Source: Prevotella sp. UBA3294 | GTDB taxonomy: Bacteria; Bacteroidota; Bacteroidia; Bacteroidales; Bacteroidaceae | Reading direction: 5' to 3' | DNA: 7,736 nucleotides | Assembly: GCA_002361535.1 (NCBI GenBank) | Contig: DETG01000008.1 | Span: 1 to 7,736, forward strand | Part shown: positions 1 through 7,172 of the stretch, piece by piece | How the letters are laid out: the number at the start of each line of letters is the position of its first letter | Numbering within the stretch: the stretch's first letter is position 1 | Program-made: the position numbers and the translations under genes | Notes under the pieces: model-generated | Told to the model about the DNA's origin: nothing | Database searches by the model: none | Seen by the model: only the letters and a program-made list of their open reading frames with translations

Positions 1-42
1 CTCCTCTTTCCTCTTTCCTCTAAATAATTTTTTCCTCTAAAT
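1..42. repeat. T/C-rich heptamer repeat tract upstream of the hut promoter
   Basis: Three consecutive 7-bp units are visible (CTCCTCT, TTCCTCT, TTCCTCT at 1-7, 8-14 and 15-21). The 12-mer TTTCCTCTAAAT then occurs at 14-25 and again at 31-42. The tract starts at the window edge and may extend further left. It is non-coding in any recognisable sense and lies just upstream of the operon promoter. Its role is unknown; slipped-strand growth of a simple repeat would explain it. Confidence 0.7.
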
Positions 43-63
43 TTCTCCTTTTTTGTGTTTCCC

Positions 64-94
64 TTGCATATTTATTTAGAAAATATTATCTTTG
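64..94 (+). promoter_or_regulatory. Bacteroidota-type promoter of the hut operon
   Basis: The -7 element TATCTTTG at 87-94 matches the Bacteroidota consensus TAnnTTTG exactly. A -33 TTG lies at 64-66, leaving a 20-nt spacer, which is usual for the primary sigma factor of this phylum. Transcription would begin roughly at 99-103, giving a leader of about 40 nt before the ftcD start at 141. That leader is too short for a typical riboswitch, and I see no strong hairpin in it. No clear operator palindrome is visible. Confidence 0.75.
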
Positions 95-140
95 CCCCTG
101 AAATATCAAATCTATATCATATACTGCTAACGAGAAAACT

Positions 141-1874
141 ATGGCAAAACAAATTATCGAGTGCGTACCTAACTTCAGTGAGGGACGCGATATGAACGTT
201 ATCAGGCAAATCACTGATGAAATCGAGTCGGTGAAGGGCGTCAAACTTTTGGATGTTGATCCGGGGGAAGCTACAAACAGAACGGTGGTAACCTTCGTAG
301 GGGAGCCTGCCGATGTGGTGGAAGCAGCCTTCCGCAGTGTGGCAAAGGCCGGACAACTCATTGATATGCGACAGCATCATGGGGCGCACCCCCGTATGGG
401 AGCCACCGATGTGTTACCGCTGATCCCAGTGGCGGGCATCACCTTGGAGGAGTGTGCCGCGTTGGCACGACAGTTAGCCGGACGCATCGCTCATGAGTTG
501 GCTATCCCTTGCTATTGTTATGAGGCTGCTGCCTATACGCCGGAGCGGAAAAACCTGGCCGTATGCCGTGAGGGGGAATATGAAGCGCTGGCTGAGAAAC
601 TGACCACTGAGGGGAAACAGCCTGACTTCATGCCTGAAGGGAAGGCACCGTTGCCTGTTGCTGCCGGTGAACTCTATGAACGAATCGAACGGACAGGGTG
701 TATCGCTGTGGGAGCACGCGACTTCCTCATTGCCGTGAACTATAACCTGAATACAACCTCTACCCGCAGGGCCAATGCCATTGCTTTCGATGTGCGGGAA
801 AAAGGACGACCCGTGCGTGAGGGGCATCCCATCACGGGTAAACCGAAAAAAGATGAGAAGGGTAACACGATCATGCAGCCGGGTACACTGAAATGTACGA
901 AGGCTATAGGATGGTATATCGATGAGTACGGCATTGCCCAAGTGTCGATGAATATGACAAACCTGAACGTCACACCGTTGCATGTGGCCTTTGATGAGGT
1001 GTGCCGGTGCGCTCAGAACAGGGGCATCCGTGTGACGGGCACAGAGATTGTAGGACTGGTTCCGAAGAAGACACTCATCGATGCAGGACGGTACTTCTTG
1101 CAAAAACAGAACCGTTCGACGGGTATCCCCGAAGAGGATCTTATCAAGATTGCTGTGAAGTCGATGGGACTCGATGACCTGAAACCTTTCAACCCACGGG
1201 AGAAGGTGATCGAATATATGTTAGAGGATGCAGAGAAGGGAGATCGCAAGGATTTGGTTGACCTTACCGTAAAAGCCTTCGCCGAGGAGACATCACGCGA
1301 AAGTCCTGCCCCCGGCGGTGGGACCATTGCTGCCTATATGGGAGCACTGGGGGCTGCCCTCGGTGCCATGGTGGCAAACCTCTCCTCACATAAGGCTGGA
1401 TGGGATGAACGATGTGGCGAATTCGCTGTATGGGCAGACAAAGGTCAGGCACTGATGAGCGAACTGCTGCGTCTCGTCGATGAGGATACCGAGGCATTCA
1501 ACCGTATCATGACAGCTTTCGGCTTACCCAAGAAGACGGAGGAGGATAAGGCTGCACGTGCACAGGCAATCCAGAATGCTACCCTTCATGCTGCACAGGT
1601 GCCGCTGAGAACGATGAAAACAGCGTTCCAGGTGTTCGAACTGTGTAAGACCATGGCACTGGAGGGTAATCCCAACAGTGTGAGTGATGCAGGTGTGGGT
1701 GCCTTGGCTGCCCGTGCCGCTGTGCTGGGGGCCGGCTTGAATGTGAAGATCAATGCTGGGGCATTGAAAGACCGTCAGCAGGCCGATGCGCTGATTGCAG
1801 AAGCCAATACCCTCATTGCTCAGGCCAATGATGCCGAACAGGAAATCATGGCAATGGTAGAGAAGAAACTGTAA
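141..1874 (+). CDS. ftcD: Bifunctional glutamate formimidoyltransferase / formimidoyltetrahydrofolate cyclodeaminase
   Basis: This 577-aa cytosolic enzyme performs the last two steps of histidine breakdown. It transfers the formimino group of N-formimino-L-glutamate to tetrahydrofolate, releasing glutamate, and then deaminates 5-formimino-THF to 5,10-methenyl-THF plus ammonia. The formimidoyltransferase region spans about residues 1-335. It starts with ECVPNFSEG and contains HHGAHPRMGATD, whose His83 aligns with catalytic His82 of the porcine enzyme. The cyclodeaminase region spans about 365-577 and has the SPAPGGG signature at 388-394 and an Ala/Gly-rich helix after it. The fusion is like vertebrate FTCD (about 541 aa); many bacteria encode the two halves separately. 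Relative to the vertebrate protein there is an insert near residues 220-248. ATG 141 puts ECVPNFSEG at the usual place. No clear Shine-Dalgarno is present. It is the first gene of the operon. Confidence 0.96.
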   Translation: MAKQIIECVPNFSEGRDMNVIRQITDEIESVKGVKLLDVDPGEATNRTVVTFVGEPADVVEAAFRSVAKAGQLIDMRQHHGAHPRMGATDVLPLIPVAGITLEECAALARQLAGRIAHELAIPCYCYEAAAYTPERKNLAVCREGEYEALAEKLTTEGKQPDFMPEGKAPLPVAAGELYERIERTGCIAVGARDFLIAVNYNLNTTSTRRANAIAFDVREKGRPVREGHPITGKPKKDEKGNTIMQPGTLKCTKAIGWYIDEYGIAQVSMNMTNLNVTPLHVAFDEVCRCAQNRGIRVTGTEIVGLVPKKTLIDAGRYFLQKQNRSTGIPEEDLIKIAVKSMGLDDLKPFNPREKVIEYMLEDAEKGDRKDLVDLTVKAFAEETSRESPAPGGGTIAAYMGALGAALGAMVANLSSHKAGWDERCGEFAVWADKGQALMSELLRLVDEDTEAFNRIMTAFGLPKKTEEDKAARAQAIQNATLHAAQVPLRTMKTAFQVFELCKTMALEGNPNSVSDAGVGALAARAAVLGAGLNVKINAGALKDRQQADALIAEANTLIAQANDAEQEIMAMVEKKL

Positions 1875-1898
1875 TCATCATACAGACGAAACGCTCAA

Positions 1899-1976
1899 TC
1901 TACTATACCTATTGTATCTATCCTGTCTATTTTATCTATTGTATCTATCCTATCTATTATATCTATTGTATCTATT
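1899..1976. repeat. 9-bp tandem repeat array between ftcD and hutU
   Basis: Eight full 9-bp units plus a 6-bp partial unit lie end to end with no phase slips. The core unit is TCTATTGTA, seen exactly at 1935-1943 and 1962-1970. Variants are TCTACTATA, CCTATTGTA, TCTATCCTG, TCTATTTTA, TCTATCCTA and TCTATTATA. The array fills most of the 117-nt gap between ftcD and hutU and ends 15 nt before the hutU ATG. It has no GC-rich stem, so it is not an intrinsic terminator, and it contains no TAnnTTTG match. It will be part of the operon mRNA if the four genes are co-transcribed. Confidence 0.9.
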
Positions 1977-1991
1977 AAAACTAACCATCTT

Positions 1992-3992
1992 ATGAACGAT
2001 CTATTCCAAAAAGAAATACGCCAAGGCATCCCCGATACATTGCCCGAGCCCAAACCTTATGACAAGGACATTAACCATGCGCCGAAACGCAAAGATATCC
2101 TTACACCCGAACAGAAGAAACTGGCACTGCGGAACGCACTGCGCTATTTCCCACAGCATCTGCATGCTCAGTTAGCACCGGAGTTTGCTGAGGAACTGAG
2201 ACGATACGGACGGATCTACATGTATCGCTATCGTCCTGACTATGAGATCTACGCACGTCCTATCGATGACTATCCCGCCCGTTCACGGCAGGCTGCTGCC
2301 ATCATGCTCATGATACAGAACAACCTCGACCCGAAGGTGGCGCAACATCCTCATGAACTGATTATCTACGGAGGGAATGGTGCCATTTTCCAGAACTGGG
2401 CACAGTATCGTTTAGTGATGAAATACCTGAGTGAGATGACCGATGAGCAGACGTTGGTGATGTATAGCGGTCATCCCTTAGGACTGTTCCCCTCTCATCG
2501 CAATGCGCCTCGTGTGGTGGTGACCAATGGTATGGTGATTCCCAACTATTCAAAGCCCGACGACTGGGAACGTATGAATGCGATGGGAGTGAGCCAGTAC
2601 GGACAGATGACGGCGGGATCGTATATGTATATCGGTCCGCAGGGTATCGTTCACGGTACTACCATCACCGTCCTGAATGCCGCACGCAAGGTTGGGGGTG
2701 AGAACATGAAACTGTTTGTGACTGCTGGTCTTGGCGGTATGAGTGGTGCTCAGCCTAAAGCAGGAAACATTGCCGGGGTGGTGAGCGTGACGGCAGAGAT
2801 CAATCCCAAGGCAGCGCAGAAACGTTATGACCAAGGATGGGTAGATGAATTGCATACTGATCTGAATGAACTGATTCCTGCTATCCGGCAGGCTGTATCT
2901 GAGAGAAGGGTGGTGTCTATGGCCTATGTGGGTAATGTGGTGGATCTTTGGGAACGATTGGCCGATGAACATATCCATGTGGATCTCGGTAGTGACCAGA
3001 CGTCCCTCCATAATCCGTGGGCTGGTGGCTATTATCCTGTGGGACTGACATTGGAAGAGTCGAAGCGGATGATGGCTGATGACCCTGTCCTGTTCAAGGA
3101 GAAGGTGCAGGCATCACTGCGACGGCAGGTGGCTGCCATCAACCGTCTCACCGCTGAAGGTATGTACTTCTTCGACTACGGCAATGCGTTCCTGTTGGAA
3201 TCGAGCCGTGCCGGTGCCGATATCCTGAAGGACGATGGCACCTTCCGCTATCCGTCGTATGTACAGGATATCATGGGACCGATGTTCTTCGACTATGGCT
3301 TTGGACCGTTCCGATGGGTATGCTCGTCGGGGGATCCCGATGATCTGGCCCTTACCGATCGTCTGGCCGCCGAGGTGCTGGAGGAGATGATGAAAACGGC
3401 TCCTGCTGACATTCACGGACAATTGGCCGACAATCTCCATTGGATCAAGGAGGCTGGAAGGAACCATCTGGTGGTGGGTTCGCAGGCACGTATCCTCTAT
3501 GCCGATGCTGAAGGTCGCACAAAGATTGCACTGGCTTTCAATGAGGCTATCCGACGGGGAGAGCTGAAGGCACCTGTGGTGTTAGGACGTGATCACCATG
3601 ACGTGAGCGGAACCGACTCACCGTTCCGCGAGACGAGTAATATCTACGACGGCTCGCAGTTCTGCGCTGATATGGCTGTACAGAACGTGATCGGTGATGC
3701 TTTCCGTGGCGCTACGTGGGTGAGCATTCACAACGGTGGCGGCGTAGGATGGGGTGAAGTGATCAACGGCGGCTTCGGTATGGTGATCGATGGCAGTGAT
3801 GACAGTGCCCGTCATATCCGTGAGATGCTTTTCTGGGATGTGAACAACGGTATCGCCCGTCGTTCGTGGGCTCGTAATGCGGGCTCCATGGATGCTATAC
3901 GCAGGGAGATGGAACGCACGCCGCAGCTGGTGGTTACCATGCCCAATCTTGTGGACGACTCTCTTTTGGAACACTTATCATGTAAACGATGA
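1992..3992 (+). CDS. hutU: Urocanate hydratase (urocanase), long form
   Basis: This 666-aa cytosolic NAD+-dependent enzyme converts urocanate to 4-imidazolone-5-propionate, the second step of histidine degradation. The substrate/NAD core includes YGGNG at 126-130, YSGHPLGLFPS at 158-168, the Gly-rich TAGLGGMSGAQPKAGN at 244-259 and DLGSDQTS at 331-338. The active-site cysteine is Cys444 in RWVCSSGDPDD. HDVSGTDSPFRE (536-547) and HNGGGVGWGEVINGG (580-594) are also family signatures. Typical proteobacterial HutU is about 556 aa; this longer form has an extra N-terminal segment and resembles animal UROC1 (about 676 aa) in length and motifs. ATG 1992 is the only sensible start, and the preceding A-rich AACCATCTT lacks a Shine-Dalgarno. 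The stop is 4 nt before hutH, which implies co-transcription and probably translational coupling. Confidence 0.97.
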   Translation: MNDLFQKEIRQGIPDTLPEPKPYDKDINHAPKRKDILTPEQKKLALRNALRYFPQHLHAQLAPEFAEELRRYGRIYMYRYRPDYEIYARPIDDYPARSRQAAAIMLMIQNNLDPKVAQHPHELIIYGGNGAIFQNWAQYRLVMKYLSEMTDEQTLVMYSGHPLGLFPSHRNAPRVVVTNGMVIPNYSKPDDWERMNAMGVSQYGQMTAGSYMYIGPQGIVHGTTITVLNAARKVGGENMKLFVTAGLGGMSGAQPKAGNIAGVVSVTAEINPKAAQKRYDQGWVDELHTDLNELIPAIRQAVSERRVVSMAYVGNVVDLWERLADEHIHVDLGSDQTSLHNPWAGGYYPVGLTLEESKRMMADDPVLFKEKVQASLRRQVAAINRLTAEGMYFFDYGNAFLLESSRAGADILKDDGTFRYPSYVQDIMGPMFFDYGFGPFRWVCSSGDPDDLALTDRLAAEVLEEMMKTAPADIHGQLADNLHWIKEAGRNHLVVGSQARILYADAEGRTKIALAFNEAIRRGELKAPVVLGRDHHDVSGTDSPFRETSNIYDGSQFCADMAVQNVIGDAFRGATWVSIHNGGGVGWGEVINGGFGMVIDGSDDSARHIREMLFWDVNNGIARRSWARNAGSMDAIRREMERTPQLVVTMPNLVDDSLLEHLSCKR

Positions 3993-3996
3993 ACCT

Positions 3997-5499
3997 ATGA
4001 GTATGATACATCAAATCTCTGCCGAACACCTCACCATTGAGCGCATCGGCGAAATTATCTACCAGAACTATAAACTGGAACTCAGTGAAGATGCCAAGAC
4101 ACGTATCCGTCGCTGCCGTTCCTATCTTGACAAGAAAATCGACCGTAACGGTGAACCGATTTATGGTGTGACCACTGGTTTCGGATCGCTGTGCAATGTG
4201 AGTATAGGAAAAGACCACCTGGCACAGTTGCAGATCAACCTGATCAAGTCGCATGCCTGTGGGACAGGTGAACGTGTCCCCAACGACATCGTGAAGATCA
4301 TGATGCTGCTGAAGATCCAGTCGCTGAGCTACGGCTATTCGGGATGTAAGATGGATACCGTGCTGCGGCTGATCCAGTTCTTTAACAACGACATCTATCC
4401 TGTGGTTTATAAACAGGGATCATTAGGCGCATCTGGCGACCTGGTGCCATTGGCCCACATGTGTCTGCCACTGGTAGGACTCGGTGAGGTGGAATATCAG
4501 GGGAAGGTGATGCCTGGTGCTGAGGTGTTACGGAAGAAACGGTGGAAACCGATCCTGTTGGCATCCAAGGAAGGGCTGGCCCTGCTGAACGGAACACAGA
4601 ATATGAGTGCGTTCGCAGTATGGTCGCTGCTACAGGCACAACGTCTGAGCGACTGGGCTGATACTATTGCTGCCATGTCGTTGGATGCCTTTGACGGGCG
4701 CATCGAACCCTTTATCCATGCCGTGCATGTGGTGCGTCCGCACTTAGGACAGATTGAGACCGCTAAGCGTTTGCGTGAACTGTTAGAGGGGAGCCAGATC
4801 ATTAACTCCATCAAGGCACATGTGCAGGATCCTTACTCGTTCCGTTGCGTGCCGCAGGTTCATGGCGCAGTGAAGGATACCATCCGCTATGTGAAATCGG
4901 TGATCGACATAGAAATCAATTCGGCAACCGACAACCCCACGGTATGTCCTGATGAGGATCTGATCATCTCGGCAGGAAACTTCCATGGGGAGCCCATCGC
5001 CTTACCTATCGACTTCCTCTCCATCGCGATGAGTGAGCTGGCGGATATCTCTGAACGAAGGATCTACCGTCTGGTGTCTGGCACACGGGGACTGCCCAGT
5101 TTCCTCGTGGCAAATCCCGGCGTGAACAGCGGCTTCATGATCACACAATATACTGCAGCCTCGGTGGTGAGCCTTAATAAGTCGCTGGCGATGCCCTCGT
5201 CGGTGGATAGCATCCCGTCGTGTCAGGATCAGGAGGACTTGGTGTCGATGGGTGCCAATGCCGCTATTAAATTATATAAGGTGATCCTGAATACAGAACG
5301 GGTACTGGCCATCGAACTTTTTAATGCAGCACAGGCTCTGGATTTCCGACTTCCGCTGAGATCATCTCCTGCTTTGGTGCGCTTGCATGATGAATACCGT
5401 AAGGTGGTACCCTTCATCCTTAACGATGAACTGATGTATCCACACATCGAACGTTCCGTGACATTCCTACGAAAACATAGTCCTAAAGGTGAGTCATGA
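3997..5499 (+). CDS. hutH: Histidine ammonia-lyase (histidase)
   Basis: This 500-aa cytosolic enzyme removes ammonia from L-histidine to give urocanate, the first step of the pathway. It uses the self-formed MIO cofactor: the Ala145-Ser146-Gly147 triad lies in GSLGASGDLVPLAHM. Other active-site landmarks are Tyr56 in YGVTTGFG, His86 in SHACGTG, Asn198 in LLNGTQ, Tyr280 and Arg283 in QDPYSFRC, Phe329 in GNFHGEP and Glu413 in QDQEDLVSM, matching residues known from Pseudomonas histidase. Length is normal for the family. The start at 3997 (MSMIHQ) is preferred because it follows the hutU stop by 4 nt; 4003 (MIHQ) is possible. The open frame continues upstream to 3877, but that part overlaps hutU and has no family similarity. 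It overlaps hutI by the 4 nt ATGA. Absence of the Phe/Tyr ammonia-lyase context and presence of hutU/hutI support histidine as substrate. Confidence 0.97.
   Translation: MSMIHQISAEHLTIERIGEIIYQNYKLELSEDAKTRIRRCRSYLDKKIDRNGEPIYGVTTGFGSLCNVSIGKDHLAQLQINLIKSHACGTGERVPNDIVKIMMLLKIQSLSYGYSGCKMDTVLRLIQFFNNDIYPVVYKQGSLGASGDLVPLAHMCLPLVGLGEVEYQGKVMPGAEVLRKKRWKPILLASKEGLALLNGTQNMSAFAVWSLLQAQRLSDWADTIAAMSLDAFDGRIEPFIHAVHVVRPHLGQIETAKRLRELLEGSQIINSIKAHVQDPYSFRCVPQVHGAVKDTIRYVKSVIDIEINSATDNPTVCPDEDLIISAGNFHGEPIALPIDFLSIAMSELADISERRIYRLVSGTRGLPSFLVANPGVNSGFMITQYTAASVVSLNKSLAMPSSVDSIPSCQDQEDLVSMGANAAIKLYKVILNTERVLAIELFNAAQALDFRLPLRSSPALVRLHDEYRKVVPFILNDELMYPHIERSVTFLRKHSPKGES
5485..5495 (+). promoter_or_regulatory. 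Ribosome binding site of hutI, inside the hutH 3' end
   Basis: AAAGGTGAG at 5485-5493 lies just before the hutI ATG at 5496. It is the only good Shine-Dalgarno-like sequence in the operon and sits within the last codons of hutH. Together with the ATGA stop/start overlap it suggests re-initiation or coupled translation. Bacteroidota often do not rely on such sites, so its use is inferred. Confidence 0.5.
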
Positions 5500-6740
5500 A
5501 ACAGACACTGATTCAGAATATCGGAATCTTGGCAGGCATCCAGGATGAGGAAACGAGATGCCTCTGTGGCGATGACATGCAGAAGGTTGATATGCTCAAA
5601 GATGCATGGCTGCTGATAGAGGACGGGATGATCAAGGATTTCGGTAAGATGTCGAAACAGCAGGTGATAGTTGGGGATACCGCCGATGTCGTGGATGCTC
5701 AAGGGGGTGCCCTGCTGCCATCGTTCTGTGACAGTCATACGCATCTGGTATATGCTGACAGCAGAGAACAGGAGTTCGTGGATAAGATCCGAGGCCTCAG
5801 CTATGCTGAGATAGCACGACGGGGTGGGGGGATCCTGAACTCCGCCGACAGGTTGCATGAACGGTCAGAGGAGGAATTGTACCAACAGGCCATGCAGCGC
5901 GTTGAGGAAATCATCCGTAAGGGTACTGGGGCCGTGGAGATCAAAAGCGGCTATGGCCTGAACACCAAGGATGAACTGAAAATGCTGCGGGTCATCCGCC
6001 GTATCCGCGAAACCTCCCCAATCAAGGTGGTCTCAACATTTCTTGGCGCACATGCAGTGGCTCGTGGTATGAAGCAGGCAGACTATGTGAACCTCGTGAT
6101 CAATGAGATGATTCCGGAGGTGGGACGCCAAGGACTGGCCGATTATATTGATGTCTTTTGTGACAAGGGCTTCTTTACCTATGAAGAGACTGTCCGTATC
6201 TTGGAAGCAGGAGACAAATGGGGACTGCGTGGTAAGATCCATGGACAGGAACTGGATGATAGCGGTGGCGTGGAAGCAGCGGTACGTTGCCATGCCCTAT
6301 CTGTGGATCATTTGGAAAGTATGACCGACCGTGATATCTGTCTGCTGAAGGAGATGGGGAAGGATACGATTCCTACTGTCCTTCCTGGAACTTCCTTCTT
6401 CCTGAACATGCCCTACGCCCCAGCACGTAAAATGATAGGGCATGGATTGCCCGTGGCCCTTGCCAGCGATTACAACCCAGGCTCTACCCCTTCGGGTGAT
6501 ATGAAATTTGTGGTATCATTGGCATGTATCAAGATGCGACTGTTACCCGGTGAAGCAATGAATGCCGCAACGTTGAACAGTGCTTGTGCCATGGGACTGA
6601 GCGACCGTTATGGCTCTATCACTCGTGGAAAAGTGGCAAACTTCCTGATCACGGAGCCGATACCGTCGCTCGAATATATCCCGTATGCCTATACAAAGCC
6701 GTTGATCCGACAGGTGTTTCTCAACGGAGAAGCGTATTGA
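5496..6740 (+). CDS. hutI: Imidazolonepropionase
   Basis: This 414-aa cytosolic metal-dependent amidohydrolase opens the ring of 4-imidazolone-5-propionate to N-formimino-L-glutamate, the third step, and supplies the substrate of FtcD. The amidohydrolase metal site is visible: His81 and His83 in DSHTHLVYAD, His249 with Glu252 in KIHGQEL, His272 in VDHLE and Asp325 in ASDYNPGS. Further signatures are Arg90 in DSREQEF, SGYGLN at 151-156 and LGAHAVA at 183-189. Length matches the usual 400-420 aa. The start at 5496 overlaps the hutH stop as ATGA, and its first residues lead directly into the family's N-terminal beta-sandwich. It is the last gene of the operon. Its final 20 bp are shared with the 3' end of the convergent peroxidase gene, and no terminator hairpin follows it. 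Confidence 0.97.
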   Translation: MKQTLIQNIGILAGIQDEETRCLCGDDMQKVDMLKDAWLLIEDGMIKDFGKMSKQQVIVGDTADVVDAQGGALLPSFCDSHTHLVYADSREQEFVDKIRGLSYAEIARRGGGILNSADRLHERSEEELYQQAMQRVEEIIRKGTGAVEIKSGYGLNTKDELKMLRVIRRIRETSPIKVVSTFLGAHAVARGMKQADYVNLVINEMIPEVGRQGLADYIDVFCDKGFFTYEETVRILEAGDKWGLRGKIHGQELDDSGGVEAAVRCHALSVDHLESMTDRDICLLKEMGKDTIPTVLPGTSFFLNMPYAPARKMIGHGLPVALASDYNPGSTPSGDMKFVVSLACIKMRLLPGEAMNAATLNSACAMGLSDRYGSITRGKVANFLITEPIPSLEYIPYAYTKPLIRQVFLNGEAY

Positions 6741-7101
6741 TGGCGGCCTCGATGTCTGAGATCTTGTCAAACTGGGGAAAGTGAACATCAAAATTGGCTG
6801 TGCAGAACTGTTTTATTTCTTCAATCGTACCAGGTGCTTGGTTACCAAACTGGTTACAGGGGAAGTCAAGAATCTCCAATCCTTGATCCTTGTACTTTTC
6901 ATAGAGGGCTTCCAACTCTTTGTATTGTGGTGTGAACCCACATTTCGTGGCCGTGTTGACGATGAGCAACACCTTCCCTTTATAGGCTTTCAATGAAACG
7001 GTCTTGCCTTCATCGTTCACTACTTGAAACTTGTACACGTTTTTCTGGGCTGCAGCATTTAGTGCGAAAAGGCAACAGATTAGTAATAGTAGTTTTTTCA
7101 T
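6721..7101 (-). CDS. Secreted glutathione-peroxidase-family protein, internally deleted
   Basis: The 126-aa product begins with a signal peptide (MKKLLLLICCLFALNAAAQ, cleavage near residue 18-19), so it would act in the periplasm reducing peroxides, probably with thioredoxin-like donors. The N-terminal half is canonical: KAYKGKVLLIVNTATKCGFT with peroxidatic Cys54, LDFPCNQFGNQ with Gln84, and QFCTANF with Cys100, the position of the resolving cysteine in thioredoxin-dependent members. After FPQFDKI (108-114) the family normally continues for about 65-70 residues, including WNF.KFL with the catalytic Trp and Asn. Here it jumps to SDIEAAINTLLR and a stop, which resembles the family's C-terminal helix. 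About 50-60 residues therefore seem to be deleted in frame near 6757-6765. It may be non-functional, so pseudogene is a fair alternative. The start at 7101 is chosen for the signal peptide; the open frame extends to 7317 but that part overlaps the dehydrogenase gene. Confidence 0.8.
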   Translation of the reverse strand: MKKLLLLICCLFALNAAAQKNVYKFQVVNDEGKTVSLKAYKGKVLLIVNTATKCGFTPQYKELEALYEKYKDQGLEILDFPCNQFGNQAPGTIEEIKQFCTANFDVHFPQFDKISDIEAAINTLLR

Positions 7102-7126
7102 TTTAGTAATTGCTGAATAAATGAAA

Positions 7127-7164
7127 GATGATGTGGCTGTGCCATCAGACACAACCACATCATC
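7127..7164 (-). terminator. Intrinsic terminator of the acyl-CoA dehydrogenase gene
   Basis: Arms at 7127-7141 and 7150-7164 form a 15-bp stem with an 8-nt loop. Read on the minus strand, all 15 positions pair, one as G-U, and the stem is followed by TTTCATTTATT. On the plus strand the same position is a C/A mismatch and no T-run follows. The stem begins 8 nt after the dehydrogenase stop at 7173. Only 25 nt separate it from the peroxidase start at 7101, and I see no TAnnTTTG promoter there, so the peroxidase may depend on read-through or on a promoter overlapping the hairpin. Confidence 0.85.
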
Positions 7165-7172
7165 GAAATAGC

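Noticed and set aside
95..140. Riboswitch or attenuator in the operon leader
   Set aside because: The predicted leader is only about 40 nt, A/T-rich and without a stable hairpin.
474..1103. 209-codon minus-strand open frame under ftcD (a similar one lies at 5229-5858 under hutH/hutI)
   Set aside because: Both are antisense to strongly conserved enzyme genes, and their products are His/Ser/Pro-rich with no family features.
1899..1976. CRISPR array or intrinsic terminator
   Set aside because: The 9-bp units have no spacers, are far shorter than CRISPR repeats and lack dyad symmetry or a GC-rich stem.
3877..3996. N-terminal extension of the hutH open frame
   Set aside because: These 40 codons lie inside the hutU 3' end, look like out-of-frame translation (Trp/Arg-rich), and the family N-terminus fits the start at 3997.
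6781..6996. 71-codon plus-strand open frame after hutI
   Set aside because: It lies antisense to the peroxidase coding sequence, has no ribosome binding site and no recognisable motif; best explained as a shadow.
6721..7101. Simple 3' truncation of the peroxidase by joining to the hut operon
   Set aside because: The final residues SDIEAAINTLLR resemble the native C-terminus of the family, so loss of an internal segment explains the sequence better than a cut-off end.
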